From Hyphomonadaceae bacterium BRH_c29 (lineage in GTDB: Bacteria; Pseudomonadota; Alphaproteobacteria; Caulobacterales; Hyphomonadaceae): 64,000 nt of DNA. Numbering within the stretch: the first letter of the stretch is position 1; each line of letters starts with the position of its first letter. The stretch is from contig LADW01000091.1 of the NCBI GenBank assembly GCA_000961695.1, positions 1-64,000 of the forward strand. Direction: 5' to 3'. Made by a program: the position numbers and the translations under genes. The notes beneath the pieces are model-generated. The model saw only the letters and a program-made list of their open reading frames with translations. It was not told where the DNA came from and did no database searches. Of this stretch, positions 7,816-17,734 are shown one piece after another.

Positions 7816-10551
7816 ATGCCACTTTCGACCACAATGCCGGCAAAAGGCGCCAATCGTGCGTTGGGGCTGACCACTGTCGCCTTCACAGCATGCTTTGCCG
7901 TCTGGACCATATTTGCCATCCTCGGGCTGCAGATCCAGAAGGATCTCGGGCTTACTGAAACCCAGTTCGGACTGCTCGTCGGCACGCCAATCCTCACAGG
8001 ATCTTTGTCGCGACTGTTTCTCGGAATCTGGGCCGACCAGTATGGTGGCCGTATCGTCAACCTTGCAGTCATGCTGCTGTCGGCATTGGCAACCTGGCTT
8101 CTGACCTTCGCGACGACTTATCCGCAATTCCTCGTTGCCGCGCTTGGTATCGGGATCGCAGGCGGATCGTTTTCGGTCTCGATCACCTATGTTTCGAAAT
8201 TCTTTCCGCCGGAAAAACAGGGGGCGGCGCTTGGCATTGTTGGCGCCGGGAATGTCGGTGCGGCCGTGACCAAGTTCGCAGCCCCCATTGTCATGGCGTC
8301 TTTGGGCTGGCAAGGCGTTGCCAATGTCTGGGCGATCGCCTTGGTCATCGTGGCACTCGTTTTCTTCTTTCTGACCTCGGATGACCCGGAACTCGCTGAA
8401 CGGCGGCGCAGCGGCGTGAAGCCCCGCAGTTTTGCCTCTCAGTTCGAACCCCTGCGCAATGTGCAGGTCTGGCGTTTTTCTCTCTACTATTTCTTCGTTT
8501 TCGGCGCGTTTGTCGCTCTGGCACTTTGGCTGCCGCGCTACCTGATCGGTGTGTACGGCTTTGACATAAAGACAGCCGGCATGCTGGCCGCAGCGTATTC
8601 GATCCCTGCTTCGGTCTTCCGGATCTATGGAGGTCAACTGTCTGACCGGGTCGGTGCCCGCACCGTAATGTACTGGACATTTCTGGTCGCGGCCGCAGTC
8701 ACCTTCTTTCTGGCCTATCCGCCAACCTCCTATGTGGTCGATGGTGTCAGGGGTCCAATCAGCTTCCGCCTCGCCACAGGACCGGTCCCCTTCGTGATTG
8801 CGATTTTCATTCTGGGCTTTTTCATGAGCCTCGGCAAGGCAGCGGTCTACAAGCACATTCCTGTCTACTATCCGAAGGATGTGGGGGCAGTTGGGGGCCT
8901 GGTCGGCCTTATGGGCGGGCTGGGTGGTTTCATTTTGCCGATCACTTTTGGCCTGCTGAATGACCTGACGGGCGTCTGGACGAGTTGCTTCATGCTGCTT
9001 TTCCTCATTGTGTCAGCCTCGTTGATCTGGATGCACCTGGCCATCCGGCATATGGAACGCGAGGCCATGGGCGAGACCCTCGATGCCCTGCCTCAGCTAC
9101 CGGAAATGCAGCCCATCCATGGCGAGCGGGAAGCGCGCGCTCTTGCGCCGAAGCTGATCCAGGACTGGCGCCCGGAAGATCCAGAATTCTGGGATACGAC
9201 AGGCAAGAAGATCGCCAGTCGCAACCTCTGGCTCTCGATTCCGGCACTGCTCCTGTCTTTCGCTGTCTGGATGGTCTGGTCGGTCGTTGTCGCGAAGCTT
9301 CCGCAGATCGGGTTTGATTATTCAACGGACCAGCTTTTCTGGCTGGCGGCCCTTCCTGGCCTGTCAGGTGCGACACTGCGCATCTTCTACAGCTTCATGG
9401 TGCCCGTCTTTGGTGGACGGCTGTGGACCACACTGACGACCTGGTCGCTGCTGGTGCCCGCGCTCGGAATCGGTTTTGCTGTGCAGAACCCGGAAACGCC
9501 TTACTGGATCATGCTCGCGCTTGCGCTGCTCTGCGGCTTTGGGGGAGGAAATTTTGCATCCTCAATGTCGAACATCGGATTCTTCTATCCGAAGCGTGAG
9601 AAGGGCAATGCACTGGCCATGAATGCCGGGCTCGGCAATCTCGGCGTCAGTGCCATGCAGTTCATCGTACCGCTGGTCATCACGGTTGGCGTGTTCGGCT
9701 TTCTGGGCGGCGAGCCGCAGGTGACCGGGGAAGGCGGCGAGCTCTTCCTTCAGAACGCCGGCTTCATCTGGGTGCCGTTCATCATCGCCAGCGCCTTTGC
9801 CGCGTGGTTCGGCATGAACGACCTGTCGAGTGCCAAGGCATCCTTCTCGGACCAGGCCATCATTTTCAAGCGCAAGCATAACTGGATCATGTGCTGGCTC
9901 TACACGGGCACGTTCGGTTCGTTCATCGGATTCTCAGCGGCTTTCCCGCTTCTGACCAAGACGCAGTTCCCCGAAGTGAACGTCCTGCAGATTGCCTTCC
10001 TTGGGCCGCTGGTCGGTGCGTTGTCTCGTTCGTTCACCGGGTGGATCTCGGACCGGTTCGGCGGTGCGCGTGTGACGCTGGGTGTGTTCCTCCTGATGAT
10101 GGCAGGTACGGTCGGAGTGCTCTACTTCCTCGCCATCAAGGATGCGCCGGGCGCGTTCATCGGCTTCTTCGTCTCTTTCATCGTCCTGTTCTTTGCGACG
10201 GGCGTTGGCAATGCGTCGACCTTCCAGATGATCCCCGCGATCATGCGCAAGGAGATCGCCCGGCTGGAGCCGCAGATGAGCGGGGCGGACCGTCTGCGCC
10301 AGGCCGAAAAGGAAAGCGCAGCGATCACCGGCTTCACCAGCGCGATCGCCGCCTATGGCGCCTTCTTCATCCCGAAGAGCTTCGGCATGTCGCTGGCCGC
10401 CTCCGGCAGCGCCGCGCCCGCCCTCTACGGCTTTCTCGGCTTCTACGTCTCCTGCTTGCTCATCACCTGGTTCGTTTATGCGCGCCCCGGCGGCCTCCTC
10501 TTCGATGTCGAGAACGCCAAGCGCACTGAATCAGCGACTGCGACCGCCTAA
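7816..10551 (+). CDS. narK: Fused NarK1-NarK2 nitrate/nitrite transporter
   Basis: 911 residues with two complete MFS modules. Module 1 (about 10-430) resembles NarK1-type nitrate/proton symporters (TETQFGLLVGTPILTGSLSR). Module 2 (about 465-900) resembles NarK2-type nitrate/nitrite antiporters and carries GFGGGNFASSMSNIGFF and KGNALAMNAGLGNLG, the nitrate-signature type. A cytoplasmic linker (about 430-465) joins them. Such fusions are known from denitrifiers such as Paracoccus. It heads the operon, 15 bases before narG, and brings nitrate in and nitrite out. Start chosen at the ATG after the G-rich run at 7802-7807. Confidence 0.95.
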   Translation: MPLSTTMPAKGANRALGLTTVAFTACFAVWTIFAILGLQIQKDLGLTETQFGLLVGTPILTGSLSRLFLGIWADQYGGRIVNLAVMLLSALATWLLTFATTYPQFLVAALGIGIAGGSFSVSITYVSKFFPPEKQGAALGIVGAGNVGAAVTKFAAPIVMASLGWQGVANVWAIALVIVALVFFFLTSDDPELAERRRSGVKPRSFASQFEPLRNVQVWRFSLYYFFVFGAFVALALWLPRYLIGVYGFDIKTAGMLAAAYSIPASVFRIYGGQLSDRVGARTVMYWTFLVAAAVTFFLAYPPTSYVVDGVRGPISFRLATGPVPFVIAIFILGFFMSLGKAAVYKHIPVYYPKDVGAVGGLVGLMGGLGGFILPITFGLLNDLTGVWTSCFMLLFLIVSASLIWMHLAIRHMEREAMGETLDALPQLPEMQPIHGEREARALAPKLIQDWRPEDPEFWDTTGKKIASRNLWLSIPALLLSFAVWMVWSVVVAKLPQIGFDYSTDQLFWLAALPGLSGATLRIFYSFMVPVFGGRLWTTLTTWSLLVPALGIGFAVQNPETPYWIMLALALLCGFGGGNFASSMSNIGFFYPKREKGNALAMNAGLGNLGVSAMQFIVPLVITVGVFGFLGGEPQVTGEGGELFLQNAGFIWVPFIIASAFAAWFGMNDLSSAKASFSDQAIIFKRKHNWIMCWLYTGTFGSFIGFSAAFPLLTKTQFPEVNVLQIAFLGPLVGALSRSFTGWISDRFGGARVTLGVFLLMMAGTVGVLYFLAIKDAPGAFIGFFVSFIVLFFATGVGNASTFQMIPAIMRKEIARLEPQMSGADRLRQAEKESAAITGFTSAIAAYGAFFIPKSFGMSLAASGSAAPALYGFLGFYVSCLLITWFVYARPGGLLFDVENAKRTESATATA

Positions 10552-10566
10552 GAAAGGACCCTCCCA

Positions 10567-13500
10567 ATGAGCCATACTCTCGACAGACTGACCTTCTTCA
10601 GGCGGCAGACCGAAACCTTTTCCGAAGGGCACGGGGTTCTCAATGATGAGGACCGGACCTGGGAGGAGGCCTACCGGAACCGCTGGCGGCACGACAAGAT
10701 CGTACGCTCGACGCATGGCGTGAACTGCACCGGATCCTGCTCCTGGAAGATCTACGTCAAGGGCGGCATCGTAACCTGGGAAACCCAGCAGACCGACTAT
10801 CCGCGTACGCGCGACGACCTTCCGAACCATGAACCGCGCGGCTGTGCGCGAGGTGCGAGCTATAGCTGGTATCTCTATTCGGCCAACCGGGTGAAATATC
10901 CGCTGATCCGTGGACGACTTCTGAAAAGCTGGCGGGAGGCGCGCAAGACGATGCCCCCTGTGGCCGCGTGGAAGTCTATACAAGACGATCCAATCAAGCG
11001 CCTGAACTACACTTCCAAACGTGGCATGGGCGGTTTCGTTCGCGCGCGCTGGGACGAGGTGAACGAAATCATTGCGGCCGCCAATTCCCACACGGTGAAG
11101 CAATGGGGACCGGACCGCGTCTTCGGCTTTTCGCCGATCCCCGCCATGTCGATGGTGTCCTACGCCGCCGGTGCGCGCTACCTGCAGCTCATCGGCGGTG
11201 TGACGGGGTCGTTTTATGATTGGTATTGCGACCTGCCGCCTGCCAGCCCGCAGACCTGGGGCGAACAGACCGACGTTGCTGAAAGCGCCGACTGGTACAA
11301 CTCCAACTTCCTGATCCTCTGGGGTTCGAACGTGCCCCAGACCCGCACGCCGGATGCGCATTTCTACACCGAAGCGCGCTACAAGGGCGTCAAATCCGTC
11401 GTGATCTGCCCGGATTATTCGGAAGCCTCGAAATTCTCCGATCTCTGGCTGGCGGCCAAGCAGGGCACCGATGCCGCTCTCGGCATGGCGTTCGGGCATG
11501 TCATCCTGACGGAATATCACCGCGACCGCGAGGTGCCGTACTTCCGCGACTATGTGCGCCAGTACACCGACCTGCCGCTGCTGGTCCGCCTCGTCCCGCA
11601 GGAAGACGGATACGTGCCGGAACGCCTCCTGCGCGCCTCCGACTTCGACAAATCCCTCGGCGAAGATGCCAATCCCGACTGGAAGACTGTCGGAATCGAC
11701 GAGACGACCGGCAAGGTCGTGGTGCCGAATGGCTCCATTGGCTTCCGGTGGGGCGACAAGGGCAAGTGGAATTTGGAGGAGAAGGAGAGCGGCGGCGCCG
11801 ACACGAAACTCCGGCTCGGCCTGAAAGGCGCTGAGGACGAAGTGGCCAAGGTTCGCTTCCCGTATTTCGCCAACACTGCCTCGAACGGCTTTGCCTCCAC
11901 AGACCATCCGAGTGTCCTGACCCGGAACATTCCGGTCAAGAAAATGAAACTGGCAGACGGCACCGAGGCGCTGGTGGCCTGCGTCTATGACCTGCTGATG
12001 GCCAATTATGGCGTCGATCAGGGCTATGGCGGGGAACATCTCGCCAGCTCCTACGACGACATGGAGCCCTATACGCCCGCCTGGGCCGAGGCGATCACTT
12101 CTGTCCCTCGTGCGAACATTATTGCAACGGCGCGGGGCTTCGCCACCAATGCCGAGAAAACCCGTGGCAAGTCCATGGTGATCATCGGCGCCGGGATGAA
12201 CCACTGGTATCACATGGACATGAACTACCGCGCGGTGATGAACATGCTCATCCTGTGTGGCTGCATCGGACAGTCTGGCGGGGGCTGGTCGCACTATGTC
12301 GGGCAGGAAAAACTCCGCCCGCAGACCGGCTGGGCCCCGCTCGCCTTTGCAACCGACTGGGTGCGCCCGCCGCGCCAGCAGAACTCGACGTCCTTCTTCT
12401 ACGCGCACACAGACCAATGGCGCTACGAGACGGTTCCGGTTGGCGAGATTCTGTCGCCGACCGCCGAAGCAGGCGACTGGGCCGGCAGCTTCATCGACTA
12501 TAATGCCAAGGCAGAGCGCATGGGCTGGCTGCCATCGGCCCCGGCGCTGAAGACGAACCCGCTAGAGGTGGCTGCGCGCGCCAAGACGGCAGGGCAGGAG
12601 CCGAAAGACTATGTCGCGGCGGCGCTGAAGTCTGGCGACCTGGAAATGTCCTGCATGGACCCGGACGATCCGCACAACTGGCCGCGCAACATGTTCGTCT
12701 GGCGCTCCAACCTGCTCGGCTCTTCCGGCAAGGGGCATGAGTATTTCCTCAAACACCTCCTCGGCACCGATCACGGCGTGCAGGGCAAGGACCTCGGCGA
12801 AATGGGCCATGACAAGCCGCGCGACGTGGCCTGGCATGATGAGGCGCCGCGCGGAAAACTTGACCTGCTCGTGTGCATCGATTTTCGCATGTCCACGACA
12901 GCCGTCTATTCCGACATCGTGCTGCCGACGGCCACCTGGTATGAGAAAAACGATCTCAACACCTCCGATATGCACCCCTTCATCCACCCGCTCGGGGCTG
13001 CGGTAGACCCGGCCTGGGAAAGCCGCACCGACTGGGAAATCTTCAAGGGGATTGCGAAGACCTTCTCCGAAGTGGCACCGGAAGTTCTGGGTGTCGAAAC
13101 GGATGTGGTTTTGTACCCCATTCAGCATGACACCGCAGGAGAGATGGCCCAGACCCATGGCGTGAAGGACTGGTACAAGGGCGAGTGCGAACCGATCCCG
13201 GGGAAGACCATGCCTACGGTCGTCGCCGTCGAGCGCGACTACAGTCAGATCTACGCCAAGTTCACCTCGCTCGGGCCGCTCATGGACAAGCTCGGCAATG
13301 GCGGCAAGGGCATTGGCTGGAACACCCAAGCCGAGGTCGACAAGCTCGCCTCGCTGAACGGCGCGGTGCTTGATGACACGGTCGCGAAAGGGCGTCCGAA
13401 GATAGAGACCGACATCGATGCCTGCGAGACCATTCTCATGCTCGCCCCGGAAACCAATGGCGAGGTTGCGGTCAAGGCCTGGGAGGCATTGGAAGTCCAG

Positions 13501-14301
13501 ACCGGGCGCGAGCACACCCATCTCGCCCGTCCGAAGGAAGACGAGAAAATCCGCTTCCGCGACATCGTCGCCCAGCCGCGCAAGATCATCACCTCGCCGA
13601 TCTGGTCGGGCATCGAAAGCGAGCATGTCAGTTACAATGCCGGCTACACAAACGTCCACGAACTGATTCCCTGGCGCACGCTGACCGGGCGTCAGCAGCT
13701 CTATCAGGACCATGACTGGATGCGGGCATTTGGCGAGACGCTGGTGGTCTACAAGCCGCCGGTCGACCTGAAGACGCTGCACGTGAAGGGTGACAAGCCG
13801 AACGGCAATCCGGAGATCACGCTCAACTTCATCACGCCGCACCAGAAATGGGGCATCCACTCCACCTATACCGACAACCTCCTGATGCTGACGCTCAACC
13901 GGGGCGGCCCGGTGGTGTGGGTGTCGGAGACCGATGCGAAGCGGGCAGGGATTGTCGATAATGACTGGGTCGAGGTCTTCAACGCCAATGGTGCGTTGAC
14001 GGCGCGCGCGGTCGTCTCACAGCGGATCCGCGAAGGCACGATTTTCATGTACCACGCGCAGGAGAAGATTGTGAATACGCCTGGATCGGAGATCACCGGT
14101 AAGCGCGGTGGCATCCACAACTCCGTCACCCGCGCGATCCTCAAACCCACACACATGATCGGCGGCTACGCGCAGCTTGCCTACGGCTTCAACTATTATG
14201 GCACTGTCGGATCGAACCGCGACGAGTTCATCATCCTCCGGAAGATGAACAAAGTCGACTGGCTCGATACCCCCGCCGCTCAACTGGAGGGCGCACAATG
14301 A
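10567..14301 (+). CDS. narG: NarG, membrane-bound nitrate reductase catalytic subunit
   Basis: 1244 residues, the standard NarG length. It holds the bis-MGD molybdenum centre and the FS0 cluster and reduces nitrate to nitrite on the cytoplasmic side. Seen: the FS0 ligands H50, C54, C58 and C93 in STHGVNCTGSCSW and RGCARG, and D222 in DWYCDLPPASP, equivalent to the Asp ligand of molybdenum in E. coli NarG. A GAAAGG ribosome site precedes the ATG. Its stop overlaps the narH start by 4 bases. Confidence 0.98.
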   Translation: MSHTLDRLTFFRRQTETFSEGHGVLNDEDRTWEEAYRNRWRHDKIVRSTHGVNCTGSCSWKIYVKGGIVTWETQQTDYPRTRDDLPNHEPRGCARGASYSWYLYSANRVKYPLIRGRLLKSWREARKTMPPVAAWKSIQDDPIKRLNYTSKRGMGGFVRARWDEVNEIIAAANSHTVKQWGPDRVFGFSPIPAMSMVSYAAGARYLQLIGGVTGSFYDWYCDLPPASPQTWGEQTDVAESADWYNSNFLILWGSNVPQTRTPDAHFYTEARYKGVKSVVICPDYSEASKFSDLWLAAKQGTDAALGMAFGHVILTEYHRDREVPYFRDYVRQYTDLPLLVRLVPQEDGYVPERLLRASDFDKSLGEDANPDWKTVGIDETTGKVVVPNGSIGFRWGDKGKWNLEEKESGGADTKLRLGLKGAEDEVAKVRFPYFANTASNGFASTDHPSVLTRNIPVKKMKLADGTEALVACVYDLLMANYGVDQGYGGEHLASSYDDMEPYTPAWAEAITSVPRANIIATARGFATNAEKTRGKSMVIIGAGMNHWYHMDMNYRAVMNMLILCGCIGQSGGGWSHYVGQEKLRPQTGWAPLAFATDWVRPPRQQNSTSFFYAHTDQWRYETVPVGEILSPTAEAGDWAGSFIDYNAKAERMGWLPSAPALKTNPLEVAARAKTAGQEPKDYVAAALKSGDLEMSCMDPDDPHNWPRNMFVWRSNLLGSSGKGHEYFLKHLLGTDHGVQGKDLGEMGHDKPRDVAWHDEAPRGKLDLLVCIDFRMSTTAVYSDIVLPTATWYEKNDLNTSDMHPFIHPLGAAVDPAWESRTDWEIFKGIAKTFSEVAPEVLGVETDVVLYPIQHDTAGEMAQTHGVKDWYKGECEPIPGKTMPTVVAVERDYSQIYAKFTSLGPLMDKLGNGGKGIGWNTQAEVDKLASLNGAVLDDTVAKGRPKIETDIDACETILMLAPETNGEVAVKAWEALEVQTGREHTHLARPKEDEKIRFRDIVAQPRKIITSPIWSGIESEHVSYNAGYTNVHELIPWRTLTGRQQLYQDHDWMRAFGETLVVYKPPVDLKTLHVKGDKPNGNPEITLNFITPHQKWGIHSTYTDNLLMLTLNRGGPVVWVSETDAKRAGIVDNDWVEVFNANGALTARAVVSQRIREGTIFMYHAQEKIVNTPGSEITGKRGGIHNSVTRAILKPTHMIGGYAQLAYGFNYYGTVGSNRDEFIILRKMNKVDWLDTPAAQLEGAQ

Positions 14302-15827
14302 AAATCCGTGCACAGATCGGCATGGTCCTGAATCTCGACAAATGTATCGGGTGCCACACTTGTTCGGTGACCTGCAAGAATGTCTGGACCAGTCGCGACG
14401 GCGTCGAATACGCCTGGTTCAATAATGTTGAGACCAAGCCCGGTATCGGCTTCCCGAAAGACTGGGAAAACCAGAAGCGCTGGAACGGCGGCTGGCGGCG
14501 CAAGAAGAACGGCCGGATTGAGCCCAAGATGGGGGCAAAGTGGCGGATCCTTGCCAAGATCTTCGCCAACCCGGACCTGCCCGAGATCGACGACTATTAC
14601 GAACCGTTTGACTTCGACTATGCCCATCTCCAGACCGCGCCGGAGATGAAGGCCTTCCCGACCGCCCGCCCGCGTTCGAAGATCACGGGCGAGCGGATGG
14701 AGAAGATCGAATGGGGCCCGAACTGGGAGGAGATTCTCGGCGGGGAATTTGAGCACCGCAGCGCGGACTATAATTTCGAGGGCGTCGAGAAGGCGATTTA
14801 CGGGGCCTTTGAAGAAACCTTCATGATGTACCTGCCGCGCCTGTGCGAGCATTGCCTCAATCCGACCTGCGTGGCAGCCTGCCCCTCGGGGGCCATCTAC
14901 AAGCGCGAGGAGGACGGTATCGTCCTGATCGATCAGGACAAGTGCCGCGGCTGGCGCATGTGCGTTTCGGCCTGTCCCTACAAGAAGGTCTATTACAACT
15001 GGGAGAGCGGCAAGTCCGAGAAGTGCACCTTCTGCTATCCGCGCATGGAAGTTGGCCAGCCGACCGTGTGTTCGGAAACCTGCGTCGGGCGCATCCGCTA
15101 TCTCGGCGTGCTGCTTTACGACGCCGACCGGATCGAGGCGGCGGCGAGCACGCCGGACGAGCATGACCTGTATCAGGCGCAGCTCGACGTCTTCCTGGAC
15201 CCGAATGACCCCAAAGTGATTGCGCAGGCCCGCGCCGATGGCGTTCCCGAAGCCTGGCTTCACGCCGCGCAGCACAGCCCGGTCTACAAGATGGCGATGG
15301 AGTGGAAGGTCGCCTTTCCCCTCCACCCGGAATATCGCACGCTGCCCATGGTCTGGTATGTTCCGCCTCTGTCGCCGATCCAGTCGGCGCTCGCCGCTGA
15401 TGCGCTGGAGGCCGATGCCGAGATGCCGGAGGTCTCTTCGATGCGGATCCCTGTACGCTACCTCGCAAACCTTTTGACCGCAGGCAAGGAAGAACCCATC
15501 GTCGCCGCGCTCGAACGTATGATGGCGATGCGCAAGTACATGCGGGCCAAGTCCGTCGAAGGCGTCATAGATCATCCGACGGCGGAGCGGGTCGGTCTGA
15601 CAGCGCGACAGATCGACGAAATGTACCGCTATATGGCGATTGCGAACTATGAAGATCGGTTCGTCATCCCGACGACCCACCGCGAAACGAGCGAGGATGC
15701 CTACGGGCTTCGCGGCGGATGCGGCTTCACCTTCGGAAATGACTGCTCGGGCGGGCGTACTGAACTCGGACTGTTCGGCAAGGACAAGCGTCCGCGCGCT
15801 AAAACCAAAACACCACTGGAGATCTGA
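14298..15827 (+). CDS. narH: NarH, nitrate reductase iron-sulfur subunit
   Basis: 509 residues, the electron-transfer subunit linking NarI haems to NarG. Seen: four cysteine groups, CIGCHTCSVTCK near residue 16, CEHCLNPTCVAACP near 183, CRGWRMCVSACPYKK near 216, and CTFCYPRMEVGQPTVCSETC near 243. The Trp in CRGW replaces a Cys and marks the 3Fe-4S centre typical of NarH. ATGA overlap with narG. Confidence 0.98.
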   Translation: MKIRAQIGMVLNLDKCIGCHTCSVTCKNVWTSRDGVEYAWFNNVETKPGIGFPKDWENQKRWNGGWRRKKNGRIEPKMGAKWRILAKIFANPDLPEIDDYYEPFDFDYAHLQTAPEMKAFPTARPRSKITGERMEKIEWGPNWEEILGGEFEHRSADYNFEGVEKAIYGAFEETFMMYLPRLCEHCLNPTCVAACPSGAIYKREEDGIVLIDQDKCRGWRMCVSACPYKKVYYNWESGKSEKCTFCYPRMEVGQPTVCSETCVGRIRYLGVLLYDADRIEAAASTPDEHDLYQAQLDVFLDPNDPKVIAQARADGVPEAWLHAAQHSPVYKMAMEWKVAFPLHPEYRTLPMVWYVPPLSPIQSALAADALEADAEMPEVSSMRIPVRYLANLLTAGKEEPIVAALERMMAMRKYMRAKSVEGVIDHPTAERVGLTARQIDEMYRYMAIANYEDRFVIPTTHRETSEDAYGLRGGCGFTFGNDCSGGRTELGLFGKDKRPRAKTKTPLEI

Positions 15828-15830
15828 CCC

Positions 15831-16514
15831 ATGGCGACGACCTATCGCGCGCTCTCGCGCCTCCTGTCTTATCCGGAAGCACAGCTTCAGGCTGAAGCAC
15901 GCCTGTGCGTTGATGTGATACGGCAAGAAGGTCTCGTACCGGAACGCATCGTTGCGTCACTCGGCAAGCTGGCGGATCACATAGCCGGCGGCGATCTCTA
16001 TGATGTTCAGGCGACCTATGTGGACCTGTTCGACCGGACGCGGAGCGTTTCGTTGCATCTGTATGAACACGTCCATGGCGAGAGCCGTGAGCGCGGGCCG
16101 GCCATGGTCGGGCTGGTCGAGCTCTACCGGGCCCAGGGTCTGGAAATGGAGGTCAGCGACCTGCCGGACTATCTTCCGGTATTTCTTGAATTCCTCTCGA
16201 TCCTTCCCGATGCAGAAGCCGCGTCGCTGATCGGTGAAGCCGCGCATGTCCTGGAAGCGATCGCCGAACGGCTCAAGAAGCGGCAGAGTCTTTACCGGGC
16301 TGTTTTCGGTGCCCTCCTGGCGATTTCCGACCGGCTTGCAGACCGGACGGCTGTTGAGAGCCTGCTGGCGATCAAGGACGATGATCCCAACGACCTCGAT
16401 GCGCTCGACAAGGCCTGGGAAGAAGAAGCTGTCACCTTCGGCCCCGGATCGGAAAAAGATGGCTGCCCCAAGGCGCAGGCCATGCTCAACACCATGCAGG
16501 GAACCAGGCAATGA
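15831..16514 (+). CDS. narJ: NarJ, nitrate reductase assembly chaperone
   Basis: 227 residues, helical and acidic, as in the NarJ/DmsD chaperone family that guides cofactor insertion and membrane docking of NarGH. Seen: YRALSRLLSYPEAQLQ at the N-terminus and LHLYEHVHGESRERGPAMV near 75, the best-conserved NarJ block. It starts 3 bases after narH. The gene after it is a porin, not narI as usual; the stop overlaps the porin start (ATGA). Confidence 0.94.
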   Translation: MATTYRALSRLLSYPEAQLQAEARLCVDVIRQEGLVPERIVASLGKLADHIAGGDLYDVQATYVDLFDRTRSVSLHLYEHVHGESRERGPAMVGLVELYRAQGLEMEVSDLPDYLPVFLEFLSILPDAEAASLIGEAAHVLEAIAERLKKRQSLYRAVFGALLAISDRLADRTAVESLLAIKDDDPNDLDALDKAWEEEAVTFGPGSEKDGCPKAQAMLNTMQGTRQ

Positions 16515-17710
16515 AATGCTTATTCCCCGCCTGCTTGTCGGGTCTTACAGCGCTTGCGCTGGTCCTTCCAGTGCAGGCACAGGAGGCCGAGAGCACCGTC
16601 AAGCCGATTCTGGAGCTGCGGCTTCGCGCCGAGCAGGTTGATCAGGACGGCCTCGACAGCACCACGGCACTGACGCTTGCGGGCCGGTTCGGCCTCGACG
16701 CAAAGCTAGGTAAGGGATGGAGCGCGCTGATAGAAGGCGAAGCCGTTGGTCACCTTACAGATGACTTTTCCGACACGGTAGAAATAGTACGCGGAAAGGC
16801 TGTGATTGCGGATCCTGAAGCGTTCGAACTCAACCGATTGCAGGTAACCTGGAAAGGTGAACGGGCGAATGCCGTGATTGGCCGCCAGAGGATCATCTTC
16901 GATGATGCCCGGTTTGTCGGCAATGTCGGATTCCGCCAGAACGAGCAGACCTTCGATGCTGCCCGGATCGGCTTTACGGGCTTCCGGAATGTCACCCTGG
17001 ATTATGTGTTCATCGACAAGGTGCACCGCGTTTTTGGTGACGAGAGTCCTGCGGGGGAGTTCGAAAGCGATTCTCATCTGGTGCGTGCGGGCGTCGAGAC
17101 TGCAATCGGCAGCTTCGTAGCGACCGGGATGTTTCTCAATTTCGATGAATCGGCCGGCGCCTCTGGACAGACTCTGGCTCTTGGCTGGTCCGATTCCTGG
17201 AAATTGGAGGCGGGTACGCTCGGTCTGAATGCCCGGTTCGCGCAGCAGAGCGAATATGACGGAAGAGGTCCCGCGCAAGACCTGGGCTATCAGTCCTATG
17301 GCGCGAGCTTCGCGCGCGAGGATATCACGTTTGTCGGCGGTGTCGAAATCCTCGAAGGCGCCGGTGGACGTGGATTTGCAACACCGCTGGCCACTTTGCA
17401 CGCCTTTCAGGGGTGGGCGGACGTGTTCCTCAACACGCCCGCGGCAGGTGTTCGCGATTTCAGCCTTGGACTGAAGGGCGGTGGAGTCGACCTGATCGAT
17501 GGGGCCAAGCCGGCCAACTGGGCGGTCTTCTACCACGATTTCGACAGCGACAATGGCAGTCTCTCCTATGGATCGGAGCTCGACGCGATCTTCCGCATTC
17601 CGGTCAATGACTGGCTGACATTGGAAGCCAAAGGCGCTGTTTTCAATGGTGCCGACAACGGCCCTGCAGACAGGACGAAATTCTGGCTGGCGCTGGAAAC
17701 GCGCTTCTAG
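16511..17710 (+). CDS. Outer-membrane porin, alginate-export-like, inside the nar operon
   Basis: 399 residues with a signal peptide (KCLFPACLSGLTALALVLPVQA, cleavage probably after VQA) and alternating amphipathic strands ending in Phe (FWLALETRF), the outer-membrane beta-barrel signature. The block RLQVTWKGERANAVIGRQRI with DDARFVGNVGFRQNEQT is typical of the alginate-export (AlgE-like) porin family, many of whose members are not alginate-specific. It overlaps narJ by 4 bases and precedes narI by 24, so it is firmly in the operon. Nitrate or nitrite passage across the outer membrane is an inference from position only. Confidence 0.82.
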   Translation: MKCLFPACLSGLTALALVLPVQAQEAESTVKPILELRLRAEQVDQDGLDSTTALTLAGRFGLDAKLGKGWSALIEGEAVGHLTDDFSDTVEIVRGKAVIADPEAFELNRLQVTWKGERANAVIGRQRIIFDDARFVGNVGFRQNEQTFDAARIGFTGFRNVTLDYVFIDKVHRVFGDESPAGEFESDSHLVRAGVETAIGSFVATGMFLNFDESAGASGQTLALGWSDSWKLEAGTLGLNARFAQQSEYDGRGPAQDLGYQSYGASFAREDITFVGGVEILEGAGGRGFATPLATLHAFQGWADVFLNTPAAGVRDFSLGLKGGGVDLIDGAKPANWAVFYHDFDSDNGSLSYGSELDAIFRIPVNDWLTLEAKGAVFNGADNGPADRTKFWLALETRF

Positions 17711-17734
17711 CCAAGCAACGAAAGGAGGCCAGTC

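Noticed and set aside
7690-8856. 388-codon minus-strand frame over the narK start
   Set aside because: It covers the narK control region and first module; no motif, and the composition is that of a shadow frame.
10531-12417. 628-codon open frame on the minus strand
   Set aside because: It is antisense to narG over its whole length; no domain is recognisable.
14280-15926. 548-codon open frame on the minus strand
   Set aside because: It is antisense to narH, which has all four cysteine groups in the opposite frame.
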